A stretch of DNA of 64,000 bases from Limnobaculum zhutongyuii (GCF_004295645.1 NZ_CP034752.1:2108001-2172000), one strand, 5' to 3'. Positions 1 to 9,617 are shown, counted from the stretch's first letter. Program-made: numbers and translations. Notes: generated by a model not told the origin, from the letters alone.

Positions 1-1
1 A

Positions 2-244
2 CTGAAAGAGCGTGGCGCTAAACGTGTATTTGCTTACGCGACTCACCCGATCTTCTCAGGTAATGCCGTCGATAACATCAAAAACTCCGTGATTGATGAA
101 GTGGTGGTTTGTGACACCATTCCGCTGTCTGCTGAAATTAAAGCGATTAATAAAGTTCGTACGTTAACGCTTTCTGGCATGCTGGCTGAGGCTATTCGCC
201 GCATCAGTAACGAAGAGTCAATTTCTGCCATGTTTGAGCATTAA
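2..244 (+). CDS. prs: Ribose-phosphate pyrophosphokinase, C-terminal part (partial at left edge)
   Basis: This is the last 80 codons of PRPP synthetase, which transfers pyrophosphate from ATP to ribose 5-phosphate to make PRPP for nucleotide, histidine, tryptophan and NAD synthesis in the cytosol. The reading frame is open from the window edge. It contains the typical end of the enterobacterial enzyme: AYATHPIFSGNAVDNI, then the IPLSAEIKA stretch, and the terminus ISNEESISAMFEH. The start lies outside the window. A rho-independent terminator follows 35 bp after the stop, so prs ends its transcript here. In E. coli dauA and ychH lie next to prs; here ychH is present but no dauA is seen. Confidence 0.96.
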   Translation: MKERGAKRVFAYATHPIFSGNAVDNIKNSVIDEVVVCDTIPLSAEIKAINKVRTLTLSGMLAEAIRRISNEESISAMFEH

Positions 245-274
245 TTCCTAAACACTGGCAAAAACTGTCTAATG

Positions 275-313
275 AAAAAAGCCCGTTATTCACTACTGAA
301 TAGCGGGCTTTTC
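275..313 (+). terminator. Rho-independent terminator of prs
   Basis: A 12-bp stem (281-292 with 297-308, one G-T pair) with a 4-nt loop is followed by TTTT. An A-run lies just upstream of the stem. It lies 35 bp after the prs stop codon. Confidence 0.9.
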
Positions 314-409
314 AATTGATAAGCACCATGATGTGTATGCCTATATGGGTTAATAAATAATGACAATGCCTTACCGTTCAACGTTTGGCTAATTTAACCA
401 AAGGATTAA

Positions 410-694
410 CTACAGATGTTTATGGCGATATCCGCATCTGCGAGCACCGTTGTCGCTGTGTTTGATCCACCAATAGCGATCTGCAACCCGGTCACGCCCA
501 CCAATACGAGCTCCAACCAACCACACTAAGGCGCCAAGGAAAATTCCCATGATCGGTATATGGGCTAGATCTCCCGGTAAAAGTACCATATCCTTCAGAT
601 GGCCAACGATGGTCAGGCCTACGCCACCAATCATTGAAACCAGACCTAGTCCCATTAGGATATTGCCGAGTAAAACTGCGTTTCTGCGTTTCAT
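410..694 (-). CDS. ychH: YchH family stress-induced inner membrane protein
   Basis: A 94-residue protein matching the YchH/DUF2583 family, small inner-membrane proteins linked to stress survival and biofilm in E. coli. It starts MKRRNAVLLGNILMGLG and has two hydrophobic segments (about residues 7-30 and 43-62). A basic, tryptophan/tyrosine-containing tail, VADRYWWIKHSD, follows. The open frame extends further upstream, but the ATG at 694 is chosen because GGTGGAGG lies just before it and the family begins there. It is divergent from pth, as in E. coli. The molecular function is unknown. Confidence 0.85.
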   Translation of the reverse strand: MKRRNAVLLGNILMGLGLVSMIGGVGLTIVGHLKDMVLLPGDLAHIPIMGIFLGALVWLVGARIGGRDRVADRYWWIKHSDNGARRCGYRHKHL

Positions 695-1001
695 AGTACC
701 CTCCACCAAAAGCTTGCTGAAGTGACTTAACCTTACTTTCACTATGAGTATAGACACGTAAATACATTATTTGTGTGGCTACGATCACAGCTTGGCCATT
801 AATCCTTACAATTTGCTTACAATTCATTAGATAGCAAGTTTAGCAATTTGTGCTACTGCAATAACAACGCTTTGTCGATAGGCACAGCGCTTCAAGCGGG
901 CAATCTGGTAGTGATTTTGTAATTCGCAGGACTAAGGGTAAACTACCTCGCTTATAATTTTGTCATCCCAATACCATCATACTGTTTTGTAGGAATTGAC
1001 T

Positions 1002-1592
1002 GTGAGTAGTATTAAATTAATCGTTGGTTTAGCTAACCCGGGAGCGGAATATGCTCAAACTCGCCACAATGCCGGTGCCTGGTTTGTTGATCTGTTAGCT
1101 GAGCGCAATAATCAGCCGTTAAAAGAAGAGACGAAATTCTTTGGCTACACCGCTCGCCTGAATATCGCAGGTAACGATATCAGACTGTTGGTTCCTACCA
1201 CCTTTATGAATTTAAGTGGAAAAGCTGTGCTGACCATGGCCAATTTCTTTCGAATCTCACCCGATGAAATTCTGGTGGCTCATGACGAACTCGACCTCCC
1301 CCCTGGCGTGGCTAAATTAAAATTGGGTGGTGGTAATGGAGGTCACAACGGTTTAAAGGATATCGCAAATAAGCTGGGCAATAACCCTAACTTTTATCGA
1401 TTAAGAATTGGTATTGGTCATCCGGGGGACAAAAATAAAGTTACGGGATTTGTTTTGGGTAAACCACCGGCTTCTGAACAAAAGATGATAGATGAAGCTA
1501 TTGATGAAGCGGTACGCTGTACCGATATTTTGATTAAAGAAAATATTACTAAAGCAATGAATCGGTTACACGCCTTTAAAGCCACTGCTTAA
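1002..1592 (+). CDS. pth: Peptidyl-tRNA hydrolase
   Basis: Pth releases tRNA from peptidyl-tRNAs dropped during translation. The 196-residue protein carries IKLIVGLANPGAEYAQTRHNAG with the catalytic histidine and Asn-Pro loop, the HDELDLPPG segment, and GGNGGHNGLKDI; family length is about 194. I place the start at GTG 1002, because AGGA at 991-994 is 7 nt upstream. The TTG at 996 is too close to that site. In E. coli pth is followed directly by ychF. Here ychF is 31.6 kb downstream in the same direction, so the pair has been separated. Confidence 0.96.
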   Translation: MSSIKLIVGLANPGAEYAQTRHNAGAWFVDLLAERNNQPLKEETKFFGYTARLNIAGNDIRLLVPTTFMNLSGKAVLTMANFFRISPDEILVAHDELDLPPGVAKLKLGGGNGGHNGLKDIANKLGNNPNFYRLRIGIGHPGDKNKVTGFVLGKPPASEQKMIDEAIDEAVRCTDILIKENITKAMNRLHAFKATA

Positions 1593-1624
1593 TATTCCGC
1601 TAAGACTCAGTAATAATACAACAC

Positions 1625-1658
1625 CAGAAAAAACATCAGCCGCTAAATTAGCGGCTGA
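1625..1658 (-). terminator. Terminator for the GlsB/YeaQ-like gene
   Basis: The stem TCAGCCGCT/AGCGGCTGA with a 5-nt loop is followed on the minus strand by a T-run (TGTTTTTTC). It lies 22 bp beyond the stop of the minus-strand gene and could also slow transcripts leaving pth. Confidence 0.75.
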
Positions 1659-1679
1659 GATCATCAAGTGACTAACTCA

Positions 1680-1928
1680 TTAGCTCTTGATTTTGCGATA
1701 GATAAACAGAACCAGTAGTGCACCAAGAACAGCAATAACCAGGCTTCCGATATTGAAACCATCTACCGTGCCGAAGCCGAAGAAGGAACTGATATATCCC
1801 CCAACTAATGCACCAACAATACCCAGAATAACGGTTACGATAAATCCACCGCCATCTTTACCAGGCATGATCCATTTAGCCAGAATACCGACAATTAAAC
1901 CTAATACGATCCAAGCAATAAAACCCAT
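1680..1928 (-). CDS. GlsB/YeaQ/YmgE family stress-response membrane protein
   Basis: An 82-residue, very hydrophobic protein with three membrane segments: MGFIAWIVLGLIVGILA, a glycine-rich FIVTVILGIVGALVGGYI, and IGSLVIAVLGALLVLFIYRK. The KWIMPGKDGGGF loop between segments one and two is the signature of this family (once called transglycosylase-associated proteins). Members are general-stress-induced small membrane proteins of unclear biochemistry. The start is supported by GGAGGTGA just upstream of the ATG. It has its own terminator, so it is probably monocistronic. Confidence 0.88.
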   Translation of the reverse strand: MGFIAWIVLGLIVGILAKWIMPGKDGGGFIVTVILGIVGALVGGYISSFFGFGTVDGFNIGSLVIAVLGALLVLFIYRKIKS

Positions 1929-2325
1929 TATTCACCTCCAAAAAAAATCCATTCCTGTCAGACTAGCTATTCATACTCTCCCGTCATTCGGTTAATTAAC
2001 TGAATAGCTTTTTCCTTTATGTTGCTACCCGTTAATGATAGTTGTTATCTGTTCAAATTTCTATTTTTGCATGTGATTTCAACAGAATAACCTTTATTAC
2101 CTATTAAATGGAAAGTTTAATTATTTGATATATAAAGATTATTCTTTATATATTTATCGGGCCAAATGACTCATTAAAATTCTCTTCGCTTGTTTTCTCT
2201 TTCACAGGCGTGTTAGCCCGGAACGATAGCTCAACATTGAATCAATCGTCTTTACACATATGGGTTTAACTTTTTTCTAATAATTACCGCTTTAACCAAA
2301 AGTGATGACAAGGATTGGAGTCAAT
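1929..2325. other. AT-rich intergenic region, no gene recognised
   Basis: About 400 bp between a minus-strand and a plus-strand gene, probably holding the two divergent promoters. I see no convincing open frame, tRNA or other structured RNA here. Confidence 0.5.
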
Positions 2326-2541
2326 ATGAACAGATTGGAAGTTAACGGCCACATTGTCACGGTGTTTCATGGCAATATTAGCTTTGAGGCCGATATATCG
2401 GATGGATTCGTCGTTTATGGAAAAGGGTCAAAATATCTGCTGGCGAAAATTCACCACCGTCGGTTTAGTTTATTAACCGAACAGCCCTTTAATACCTTTA
2501 GAGAAGTTATTGAACAACTGGAAACACTAACCCGACAATGA
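2326..2541 (+). CDS. Hypothetical 71-residue protein
   Basis: A small protein I do not recognise, beginning MNRLEVNGHIVTVFHGNISF and ending in an acidic helix (FREVIEQLETLTRQ). It is soluble in character, with alternating hydrophobic residues in the first half that suggest a beta-rich fold, and it has no cysteines or signal peptide. The start at 2326 is chosen because TTGGAGTCAAT precedes it, a good ribosome binding site. The longer open frame from 2302 lacks one. It stands alone, convergent with the next small gene. Confidence 0.55.
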   Translation: MNRLEVNGHIVTVFHGNISFEADISDGFVVYGKGSKYLLAKIHHRRFSLLTEQPFNTFREVIEQLETLTRQ

Positions 2542-2564
2542 CCAGATAATTATCGGGTATAACC

Positions 2565-2795
2565 TTATCTGTCACAAAAAGCAGACCAGGCTTCTTCTGA
2601 TAGTTGATGCATACGGATAAATTTTCTGGTTTTACACAAAGAGCGTCTGAGTGCTTTCTTCGCCTGCTCTTGCTTAATTCGTGAAGCTGGATGGCGAATA
2701 CGTCTGGAGGCTCTTAATGGCGTGCCGAGAATAACGACGCTATAGCATATATCAGTATTAAGCCCGTCACTGGTAATCTCATGATAAAACTTCAT
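2565..2795 (-). CDS. Hypothetical basic 76-residue protein
   Basis: Not recognised. Residues 28-62 are strongly basic (RASRRIRHPASRIKQ, then KKALRRSLCKTRKFIR), which could mean nucleic-acid contact. The terminus LSEEAWSAFCDR is acidic. AGGA lies 8-10 nt before the ATG. The gene is convergent with the 71-residue gene, with only 23 bp between the stops. Coding status rests on the single open frame and ribosome site, so it may be spurious. Confidence 0.35.
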   Translation of the reverse strand: MKFYHEITSDGLNTDICYSVVILGTPLRASRRIRHPASRIKQEQAKKALRRSLCKTRKFIRMHQLSEEAWSAFCDR

Positions 2796-3645
2796 AAATG
2801 GTGCGTTCCTGATAGCCTTTGTTATTGCCTATTATAGCGTTTATAACGATATAATAAACCAAATAAAATCAGTGTAATTTCTACACGCATTCTTTATAAG
2901 TAATGAACTAACGCTGCCCTGCCATCTCTCCGCTTATCGTTAAATTATTCTTTGGCTATTTCAATATTCAGGTAATCAGACAATACCCAAAGTACAGTGT
3001 CGGCTATATTTTAAGCGCTATTTCAGAGATGCATTTATATATGTTTGTTTGTTATATCAAATTTACACATAAACAGTCAGTTGAATAATCAAGCTAAATT
3101 TTGATTAACAAATCATCGAAAGGAATATAAAAAATGCAGAATTAATCTTACAATAGAAGCTCATCTTTAGTGATATAACGAACTGTTTCAGTTATCGTCC
3201 GTATCGCCGAAAACATCAAACGCTTTCTTATGTTCAACTGCCCTCTAAAAATGCCGCTGTCTTCTGGCTTATCAGCCGGTTCGTATAGCGCGATAAGTCA
3301 TCCTGACATTCCCACTCCATCATGCTAATAATCTATTTAAGGTATCATAATCGAATAAAAACAACACATTAAGTTAGCGTTAATGCATTCTGCGACACAA
3401 TAACCAAGATTATTATACAATTAATATATAATCACATGATAAAGTACCCCCACTAAAGAATATTGTCGCTTAAACCTAAGAAACAATACAATTTAATCCC
3501 CATTTAATGGTAAAATAGGCATGTAATAAACTGTTAAAATCCAAACCGTAGATATGTGTTATTCACGCAGGCGTTTTGTATTGACCATTGAGTCTTAACG
3601 CCTGTTCAGGTAAGCTGTAAGGAGTATATCTATAATGGATGATAG
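2796..3645. other. AT-rich intergenic region, no gene recognised
   Basis: 850 bp without a supported gene. Near its right end an 8-bp inverted repeat, CAGGCGTT ... AACGCCTG (about 3567-3605), frames the likely leader of the following membrane-protein gene. AAGGAG at 3619-3624 is that gene's ribosome site. Nothing else stood out. Confidence 0.5.
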
Positions 3646-4341
3646 ATGAACATGCACTTAAATAAAGATACAGTGCATAAATCCGAGGACGCACATGTGT
3701 GCAATGATTTATGTCACTTGACAAGAATGTCACTCAAGCACGCACATAATTTGAAAAAAGCTGAAGCTCAGTCTTACTGGCAGCGCAGTATGCTTTTTCT
3801 TGCTATGGGCGCCGTCATTACATTGTTTTTTGGCATTGTATTTTTCAGTACCTCCACGTTAATCACCTACTTTATCGAAATGGTGATTTCGATTATGGGT
3901 ATTACGATTTCTCACGCCTGGTACCGGGTTACGGTGAATAATAATTACTGGCATAAGAGCTGGTATCGCCATGTTAGTCAGTTAGAGAGTCAACTGGCCG
4001 AATGTTCAAAAAAACCAGTCCGCATGATCTCTGAGCTTAAGTCTAATCAAAATAACAACACCGCTCTGCTACTCAATAAAACACTGAATATTATATTCTT
4101 TGTCTTTTGGTGTGTATTGCCCATTATCTCAGTAGTAAAATTCTTCTATTATCTTGTTTATATCAATGGTGTCTCCCTCTCTTTAATGAACACATTGTTC
4201 TTATGTATCCCATTCTTAATTATGGTATTCCTATCTATCGCTATAAACATATTCCTATGTATGTTCTCTTCCAAAGATGATGCTGAAATAGACAACAAAG
4301 AGCTGGATATCGCCCAACAGTACAAAACCACCAACAATTAA
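3646..4341 (+). CDS. Four-helix membrane protein of unassigned family (RipA-like appearance)
   Basis: A 231-residue protein with two pairs of transmembrane helices (about residues 48-70, 73-92, 145-170 and 178-207). The soluble loop between the pairs contains HAWYRVTVNNNYWHKSWYRHVSQLESQL. This pattern of small residue, W/Y, N, then W followed by an LE motif resembles what I remember of RipA-type octameric membrane proteins, but I cannot assign it firmly. The N-terminus has a Cys/His-rich stretch, HVCNDLCHLTRMSLKH. Upstream, a four-codon mini-frame (ATG at 3635) ends in TGA overlapping this gene's ATG (ATGA). The strong AAGGAG sits before the mini-frame, which suggests coupled translation. Confidence 0.7.
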   Translation: MNMHLNKDTVHKSEDAHVCNDLCHLTRMSLKHAHNLKKAEAQSYWQRSMLFLAMGAVITLFFGIVFFSTSTLITYFIEMVISIMGITISHAWYRVTVNNNYWHKSWYRHVSQLESQLAECSKKPVRMISELKSNQNNNTALLLNKTLNIIFFVFWCVLPIISVVKFFYYLVYINGVSLSLMNTLFLCIPFLIMVFLSIAINIFLCMFSSKDDAEIDNKELDIAQQYKTTNN

Positions 4342-4611
4342 TCTTACCGTCACGTTAACCCTGTCAACTTCTGACTATTTGATGCCTGTTCTTGTATATT
4401 GCGCTATCTGAATACCTTTTGGTCAAAGAAACGTTTTAATATCGTACTCCTCCCCCTGCACTAAAGCTGACGTAATCCATAAGATCGGGTATTATTCACC
4501 GGTTTTCTTTAGAAAGCGGTAAGCCTGCGTCGATTCAAATGTCATGACGACGCCCATAGCTTGCTGCTGTTTTTCGCAGAATTATATAACAAGTCGTAAT
4601 AAGGTAATCCG

Positions 4612-6354
4612 GTGAATATACAGGCTCTTTTATCAGATAAAATTACCCAGGCACTCATTGCTGCTGGCGCGCCTGCAGATTGTGAAGCTCAAGTGCGTCA
4701 GTCTGCCAAAGCACAGTTTGGTGATTATCAAGCCAATGGCATTATGGCCGTAGCGAAAAAGCTCGGTCTTCCTCCTCGTCAATTGGCTGAGCAGGTATTA
4801 ACCCATCTGGATCTCTCCCCCATCGCCAGTAAAATCGAAATTGCGGGGCCAGGATTTATTAATATCTTTCTGGATCCTGAGTGGCTGGCCTCCAAGGTGG
4901 AACTGGCATTACAAGACGATAAGTTAAATGTCACCCCAGCTCATAAACAAACCATCGTAGTTGACTATTCCGCACCAAACGTTGCCAAAGAAATGCATGT
5001 GGGTCATTTGCGTTCAACCATCATTGGTGATGCCGTTGTTCGTACGTTAGAGTTTCTGGGCCATAACGTTATCCGAGCTAACCACGTGGGCGATTGGGGA
5101 ACCCAGTTTGGTATGCTGATTGCCTATCTGGAAAAGATGGAAAATGAGAATGCGGATAATATGACACTATCCGATCTTGAAGCCTTCTATCGTACCGCCA
5201 AGCAGCATTATGATTCCGATCCGGTTTTCGCTGAACGTGCCCGTGAATATGTGGTGAAGCTGCAAGGTGGTGACGAATACTGCCGTTCCATGTGGCGTAA
5301 GCTGGTTGACGTAACCATGCACCAAAATATCCTTACCTACCAGCGTCTGAATGTGACCTTAACCGTTGGCGACATTATGGGCGAAAGTATCTATAACGCG
5401 ATGTTGCCCGGTATTGTGGCCGACCTTAAGGCCAAAGGTCTGGCGGTTGAAAGTGACGGGGCAACGGTGGTTTATCTTGATGAATTCAAGAATAAAGAAG
5501 GTGAACCTATGGGAGTTATCGTCCAGAAGAATGACGGTGGCTTCCTGTATACCACAACCGATATTGCCTGTGCTAAATACCGCTATGAAACCTTAGGTGC
5601 TGAACGTATTCTTTATTACATTGACTCTCGTCAGCATCAACATCTGATGCAGGCATGGACCATCGTACGTAAGGCTGGCTATATCCCTGACAGCGTGACG
5701 CTGGAACACCATATGTTTGGCATGATGCTAGGTAAAGATGGCAAACCGTTTAAAACTCGTTCTGGCGGCACCATTAAGCTATCCGATTTGCTGGATGAAG
5801 CCATTGAGAATGCCGACGCTAAGCTGCATAACCTGATTCTTGAAAAGAATCCGGACATGACAGCAGATGAACTGAAAGATGTGATTAACGCTGTAGGTAT
5901 TGGTGCCGTTAAATACTCTGATTTATCTAAAAATCGTACCACTGATTATGTGTTCGATTGGGATATCATGTTAGCGTTAGAAGGCAACACCGCACCTTAT
6001 ATGCAGTATGCCTATACTCGCGTGGCCTCTATTTTTAAACGCGCTGGCATTGATGAAAGCACGTTAACAAGTGCACTGAAAATTGTTGATGAGCGTGAAA
6101 AAGCTCTGGCTACTCGTCTGATGCAATTTGAAGAAACGCTCTACACCGTAGCCCGAGAAGGTACACCGCATGTGATGTGTGCTTACCTGTACGATGTCGC
6201 TGGCCTGTTCTCCGGTTTCTATGAAAACTGCCCAATTCTGAATGCTGATGACGAAAGCACTCGTCAGAGCCGTCTGAAATTAGCCGCGCTTACTGCCCGT
6301 ACGTTGAAGTTGGGTCTGGATACCCTAGGTATCCAAACGGTTGAGCGGATGTAA
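4612..6354 (+). CDS. argS: Arginyl-tRNA synthetase
   Basis: Class I synthetase that charges tRNA-Arg. The 580-residue length is close to the 577 of E. coli ArgS. The N-terminal additional domain (residues 1-110) recognises the tRNA elbow. The HIGH-type motif is HVGH at 129-132 within SAPNVAKEMHVGHLRST. The KMSKS position is replaced by the loop GKPFKTRSG, as usual for this enzyme. The C-terminal DALR anticodon-binding domain ends LGIQTVERM. The start is GTG 4612 (MNIQALLSDK), preceded by AAGGTAA. A bidirectional terminator follows. All motifs are intact. Confidence 0.97.
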   Translation: MNIQALLSDKITQALIAAGAPADCEAQVRQSAKAQFGDYQANGIMAVAKKLGLPPRQLAEQVLTHLDLSPIASKIEIAGPGFINIFLDPEWLASKVELALQDDKLNVTPAHKQTIVVDYSAPNVAKEMHVGHLRSTIIGDAVVRTLEFLGHNVIRANHVGDWGTQFGMLIAYLEKMENENADNMTLSDLEAFYRTAKQHYDSDPVFAERAREYVVKLQGGDEYCRSMWRKLVDVTMHQNILTYQRLNVTLTVGDIMGESIYNAMLPGIVADLKAKGLAVESDGATVVYLDEFKNKEGEPMGVIVQKNDGGFLYTTTDIACAKYRYETLGAERILYYIDSRQHQHLMQAWTIVRKAGYIPDSVTLEHHMFGMMLGKDGKPFKTRSGGTIKLSDLLDEAIENADAKLHNLILEKNPDMTADELKDVINAVGIGAVKYSDLSKNRTTDYVFDWDIMLALEGNTAPYMQYAYTRVASIFKRAGIDESTLTSALKIVDEREKALATRLMQFEETLYTVAREGTPHVMCAYLYDVAGLFSGFYENCPILNADDESTRQSRLKLAALTARTLKLGLDTLGIQTVERM

Positions 6355-6372
6355 TGCTGTTCTCATGATGAC

Positions 6373-6400
6373 AATAAAGGCGCCATCGGCGCCTTTATTA
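6373..6400. terminator. Bidirectional terminator between argS and murJ
   Basis: A near-perfect hairpin, AAAGGCGCC/GGCGCCTTT, lies between convergent genes with A/T tracts on both sides, so it can serve argS (+) and murJ (-). Confidence 0.85.
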
Positions 6401-6456
6401 TTAGATTCAGTTTCTGTTTTTAGTCGCGATGAAATCGCTTCCGGCAACAATTTAAC

Positions 6457-7992
6457 CTACGCTATCCGACGGGCAAAATCCCTGATGCGAAAACCTAATA
6501 ATCCCAGTGTGCCGAAATAAGCTACGACTCCAACGGCTACCACCAGTAACAAACGTAATATGCGCATCAGCATACTACCGATATCCCACGCAGGCATAAT
6601 ATACACCATGCCAATTAACGCCGCAGTCATGACTATAAGGGCAATGATCAATTTAACAAAGAAGATACCCCAACCGCTTTTGGGCTGAAAATATTTACGT
6701 TTTTTCAACTGCCAAAACAACAAACCGGCATTGAGACAGGCAGCAACACCAATCGACAGCGCCAGACCTGCATGTTTAAACGGACCAATGAACGCCAGGT
6801 TCATCAGTTGGGTGGCAATCAGCGTAACAATAGCAATTCTGACCGGTGTTTTAATATCCTGACGGGAATAAAAGCCCGGAGCCAGAACTTTAACCAAAAT
6901 TAACCCCATCAGTCCGACCGAATAGGCAATCAACGCCTGGCGAGTCATCATCGCATCGTGGGCGCTAAATTGACCATACTGAAACAGCGATTTGATCAAT
7001 GGCTCAGAGATAACTCCCAACGCGACTGAACAAGGTAAAGCCAGTAAAAAGCAGAGTCTTAATCCCCAGTCCATCAAGCTGGAGTACTCTTCAGCATTCC
7101 CGCTGGAGAAACTTTTGGCTAATGAAGGTAATAAGATAGTCCCTAACGCAACCCCTAATACCCCTGACGGCAGCTCCATTAAGCGGTCGGCATAATACAT
7201 CCAGGACACAGACCCCGACGCCAGAAATGAAGCAAAAATAGTATTAATGATCAGTGAGATTTGACTCACCGATACGCCGAGAATTGCAGGCCCCATTTGC
7301 CTCATAACACGCCAAACGCCACTGTCTCGCAAATTGAGGCGCGGTAAAACCAACATGCCAATCTTTTTCAAATGTGGCAACTGATAGAGCAGTTGAAGAA
7401 TTCCCCCAACCACCACCGCCCAAGCCAGTGCCATAATCGGCGGGTCAAAGTAAGGCGCACCAAATAAAGCAAAACCAATCATACTCACGTTTAACAACGT
7501 GGGAGCAAATGCCGGTACCGAAAAACGATTCCAGGTATTAAGAATCGCGCCAGCCAGCGAGGCTAGCGATATCAGCAAAATATAGGGGAAGGTAACCTGT
7601 AACAGTTGAGTTGTTAGAGCAAACTTATCCGGCTCATCGGTAAATCCCGGTGCAGTAACCCAAATAACCCAAGGGGCGGCAACAATACCCAGAAAAGTCA
7701 CCAGTGCTAATACCAACGTTAGCAGACCAGATACATAGGCAATAAAGGTTCTGGTCGCCTCTTCCCCCTGTTGGGTTTTATATTCAGCCAGAATAGGAAC
7801 AAATGCCTGAGAGAATGCCCCTTCGGCAAAAATACGTCGTAGCAAATTAGGTAACTTAAAAGCGACAAAAAAGGCATCCGTTGCCATTCCGGCACCAAAC
7901 GCCCGCGCCACAATCGCATCACGGGCAAATCCCAGAATCCGTGACACCATGGTCATTGAGCTGACCGCGGCAAGTGATTTTAATAAATTCAT
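6457..7992 (-). CDS. murJ: Lipid II flippase MurJ (MviN)
   Basis: MurJ is the essential MOP-superfamily flippase that moves lipid II across the inner membrane for peptidoglycan synthesis. The 511-residue protein has about 14 hydrophobic segments and the conserved N-terminus MNLLKSLAAVSSMTMVSRILGFARDA. It also has the FKLPNLLRRIFAEGAFSQAFVP segment with the arginines needed for transport, and WMYYADRLMELPSGVLGVA. In E. coli it lies downstream of rimJ-yceH-mviM. Here yceH and rimJ are upstream on the same strand, mviM is missing, and a 212-bp AT-rich gap separates it from yceH. Confidence 0.96.
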   Translation of the reverse strand: MNLLKSLAAVSSMTMVSRILGFARDAIVARAFGAGMATDAFFVAFKLPNLLRRIFAEGAFSQAFVPILAEYKTQQGEEATRTFIAYVSGLLTLVLALVTFLGIVAAPWVIWVTAPGFTDEPDKFALTTQLLQVTFPYILLISLASLAGAILNTWNRFSVPAFAPTLLNVSMIGFALFGAPYFDPPIMALAWAVVVGGILQLLYQLPHLKKIGMLVLPRLNLRDSGVWRVMRQMGPAILGVSVSQISLIINTIFASFLASGSVSWMYYADRLMELPSGVLGVALGTILLPSLAKSFSSGNAEEYSSLMDWGLRLCFLLALPCSVALGVISEPLIKSLFQYGQFSAHDAMMTRQALIAYSVGLMGLILVKVLAPGFYSRQDIKTPVRIAIVTLIATQLMNLAFIGPFKHAGLALSIGVAACLNAGLLFWQLKKRKYFQPKSGWGIFFVKLIIALIVMTAALIGMVYIMPAWDIGSMLMRILRLLLVVAVGVVAYFGTLGLLGFRIRDFARRIA

Positions 7993-8204
7993 GTAATTAA
8001 ACGATTCTTATTAATGGCATCGCTGTCTGTGCGATGGCTGACTGAGGCGTAGTGTACGGTTAGTCCGTTGAATCACCAATCTAAAAGCGTATAAAAATGT
8101 GATTTTCACCCTGAATCGCACCGAGTCAGCAACAATTCAGGTTGAATATATTTAATTAATTAGTTGATTTAAATTGATTTTATTTTTTGTGACAATGTCA
8201 CTGA

Positions 8205-8879
8205 TTAACCAACTAAAATCTCAAACTTTTCGTTTAGTTCAGCCAATTGCTGCTTCAGTAAGGCAACCTCTGTCTCTAACTGTTGTACCCGTTCACTTAA
8301 CTCTTCAGAGGTTTCTGACACTCTATTGTCTGACGTTGAACTTGCTGAACTAAAAGAAGCGGCATCTACTGGCCCGCAAAATAGATGAGCATAACGACTC
8401 TCTCTTCTACCCGGTTCCCGCGCCAGCTTAACAACATAGGGACCATCTTCCCGATTGGACAATCCTTCCAGTACCTGTTCAACCTCACTGATATCCGAGA
8501 ATTCATACAGTCGATTGGAACGCGTTCTCAGTTCACCCGGAGTTTGAGGACCGCGCAATAGCAGCAAACAAACGACGGCCAACTCGGCCGGTGACAGTTT
8601 AAAATCACCAAACTCGGTATTACAAAAACGATGAACATATTTAGCAACCCGGCCACCAATTCCGCTGGCAGTACGTACCAGATACTTTTTTTGCAGGCTA
8701 TCCAACGTTTCCTGCACGTCCAACTCACTTAAATCCATGACGGGTTCACGGCTGGTTTTCTGATTACAGGCGGTCATTAAGCTATTTAGTGATAATGGGT
8801 ACTGGTCTGGTGTCGTCACCTCTTTTTCCAGCATACTGCCGATAACCCGGGCTTCACTATCCGTTAATTGATACTTCAT
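8205..8879 (-). CDS. yceH: YceH family protein (UPF0502/DUF480)
   Basis: A 224-residue protein of the YceH family: two winged-helix-like domains followed by a C-terminal coiled coil (EELSERVQQLETEVALLKQQLAEL). Landmarks are MKYQLTDSEARVIGSMLEKE, YPLSLNSLMTACNQKTSREP and LLLRGPQTPGELRTRSNRL. The function is unknown. The fold suggests DNA or protein binding, and a link to murJ/mviM is known only by neighbourhood. The start is 11 bp after the rimJ stop, so the two genes form an operon as in E. coli. Confidence 0.93.
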   Translation of the reverse strand: MKYQLTDSEARVIGSMLEKEVTTPDQYPLSLNSLMTACNQKTSREPVMDLSELDVQETLDSLQKKYLVRTASGIGGRVAKYVHRFCNTEFGDFKLSPAELAVVCLLLLRGPQTPGELRTRSNRLYEFSDISEVEQVLEGLSNREDGPYVVKLAREPGRRESRYAHLFCGPVDAASFSSASSTSDNRVSETSEELSERVQQLETEVALLKQQLAELNEKFEILVG

Positions 8880-8890
8880 CTATCGACTCC

Positions 8891-9475
8891 TTAAATCGCC
8901 GGTTTCCAGTTAAGGTTTGTCAGGGCCATCATCACGTGATCCTGCCAGTTTCCATCAATTCGCAGATACTGTTTAGCATACCCTTCACGCTCAAAACCTA
9001 ATCGTAATAATAAATTTCCACTGCGCTGATTATGGGGCATATAGTTTGCCATTATTCGGTGCATTCGCTGCTGGTTAAGCATATAGCGTAATGCTGGCTG
9101 TAGCGCTTCATACATTAATCCCTGACCTTCCCATTTTTGCCCAAGGGAATAGCCCAGAATACAGGCATGAAAATCTCCCCGGATGACATTGCTAAAATTT
9201 GCAACGCCTCTGACCTCTTTTTCATCGGGATCGAGTAACAAGAAATAATAAGCATTGCCCTGCTTATGCAACTCATTAATCAGATTTAAACGCACCTGCC
9301 AGCCAGAAGGATAACAATAACTCTGGTCACGCACGGGTTCCCATGGCTTCAGGAACTCTCTATTCTCGGTATAATAGTCTGCAAGCCGGTAGGCATCACG
9401 TTCGCAGGCAAGACGCACGCTCAGGCGATCCGTCGTTAATGATACCTTAGGAACATTCGAACGATAGCCAAACAT
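8891..9475 (-). CDS. rimJ: Ribosomal protein uS5 alanine N-acetyltransferase
   Basis: GNAT-family acetyltransferase that acetylates the N-terminal alanine of ribosomal protein S5 and also helps 30S assembly. The 194-residue protein begins MFGYRSNVPKVSLTTDRLSVRLA. It has the acetyl-CoA binding stretch GYSLGQKWEGQGLMYEALQP and the substrate-side motif MHRIMANYMPHNQRSGNLLLRLGF, and ends NWKPAI. Length and motifs match E. coli RimJ. It is first in the rimJ-yceH operon and divergent from mdtH, as in E. coli. Confidence 0.95.
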   Translation of the reverse strand: MFGYRSNVPKVSLTTDRLSVRLACERDAYRLADYYTENREFLKPWEPVRDQSYCYPSGWQVRLNLINELHKQGNAYYFLLLDPDEKEVRGVANFSNVIRGDFHACILGYSLGQKWEGQGLMYEALQPALRYMLNQQRMHRIMANYMPHNQRSGNLLLRLGFEREGYAKQYLRIDGNWQDHVMMALTNLNWKPAI

Positions 9476-9617
9476 CCGGGACCCCTTATAAAAAATGAAA
9501 ATACAGCATTAAATGACAAAGATAGTGTACTAAATTGGTATCGTTATTCAGTAATAAAGTTCAAAATAGCGACAGAATTCCCCCCTTTTTATTTATTTTT
9601 TCGCTGACGGTGAAATT

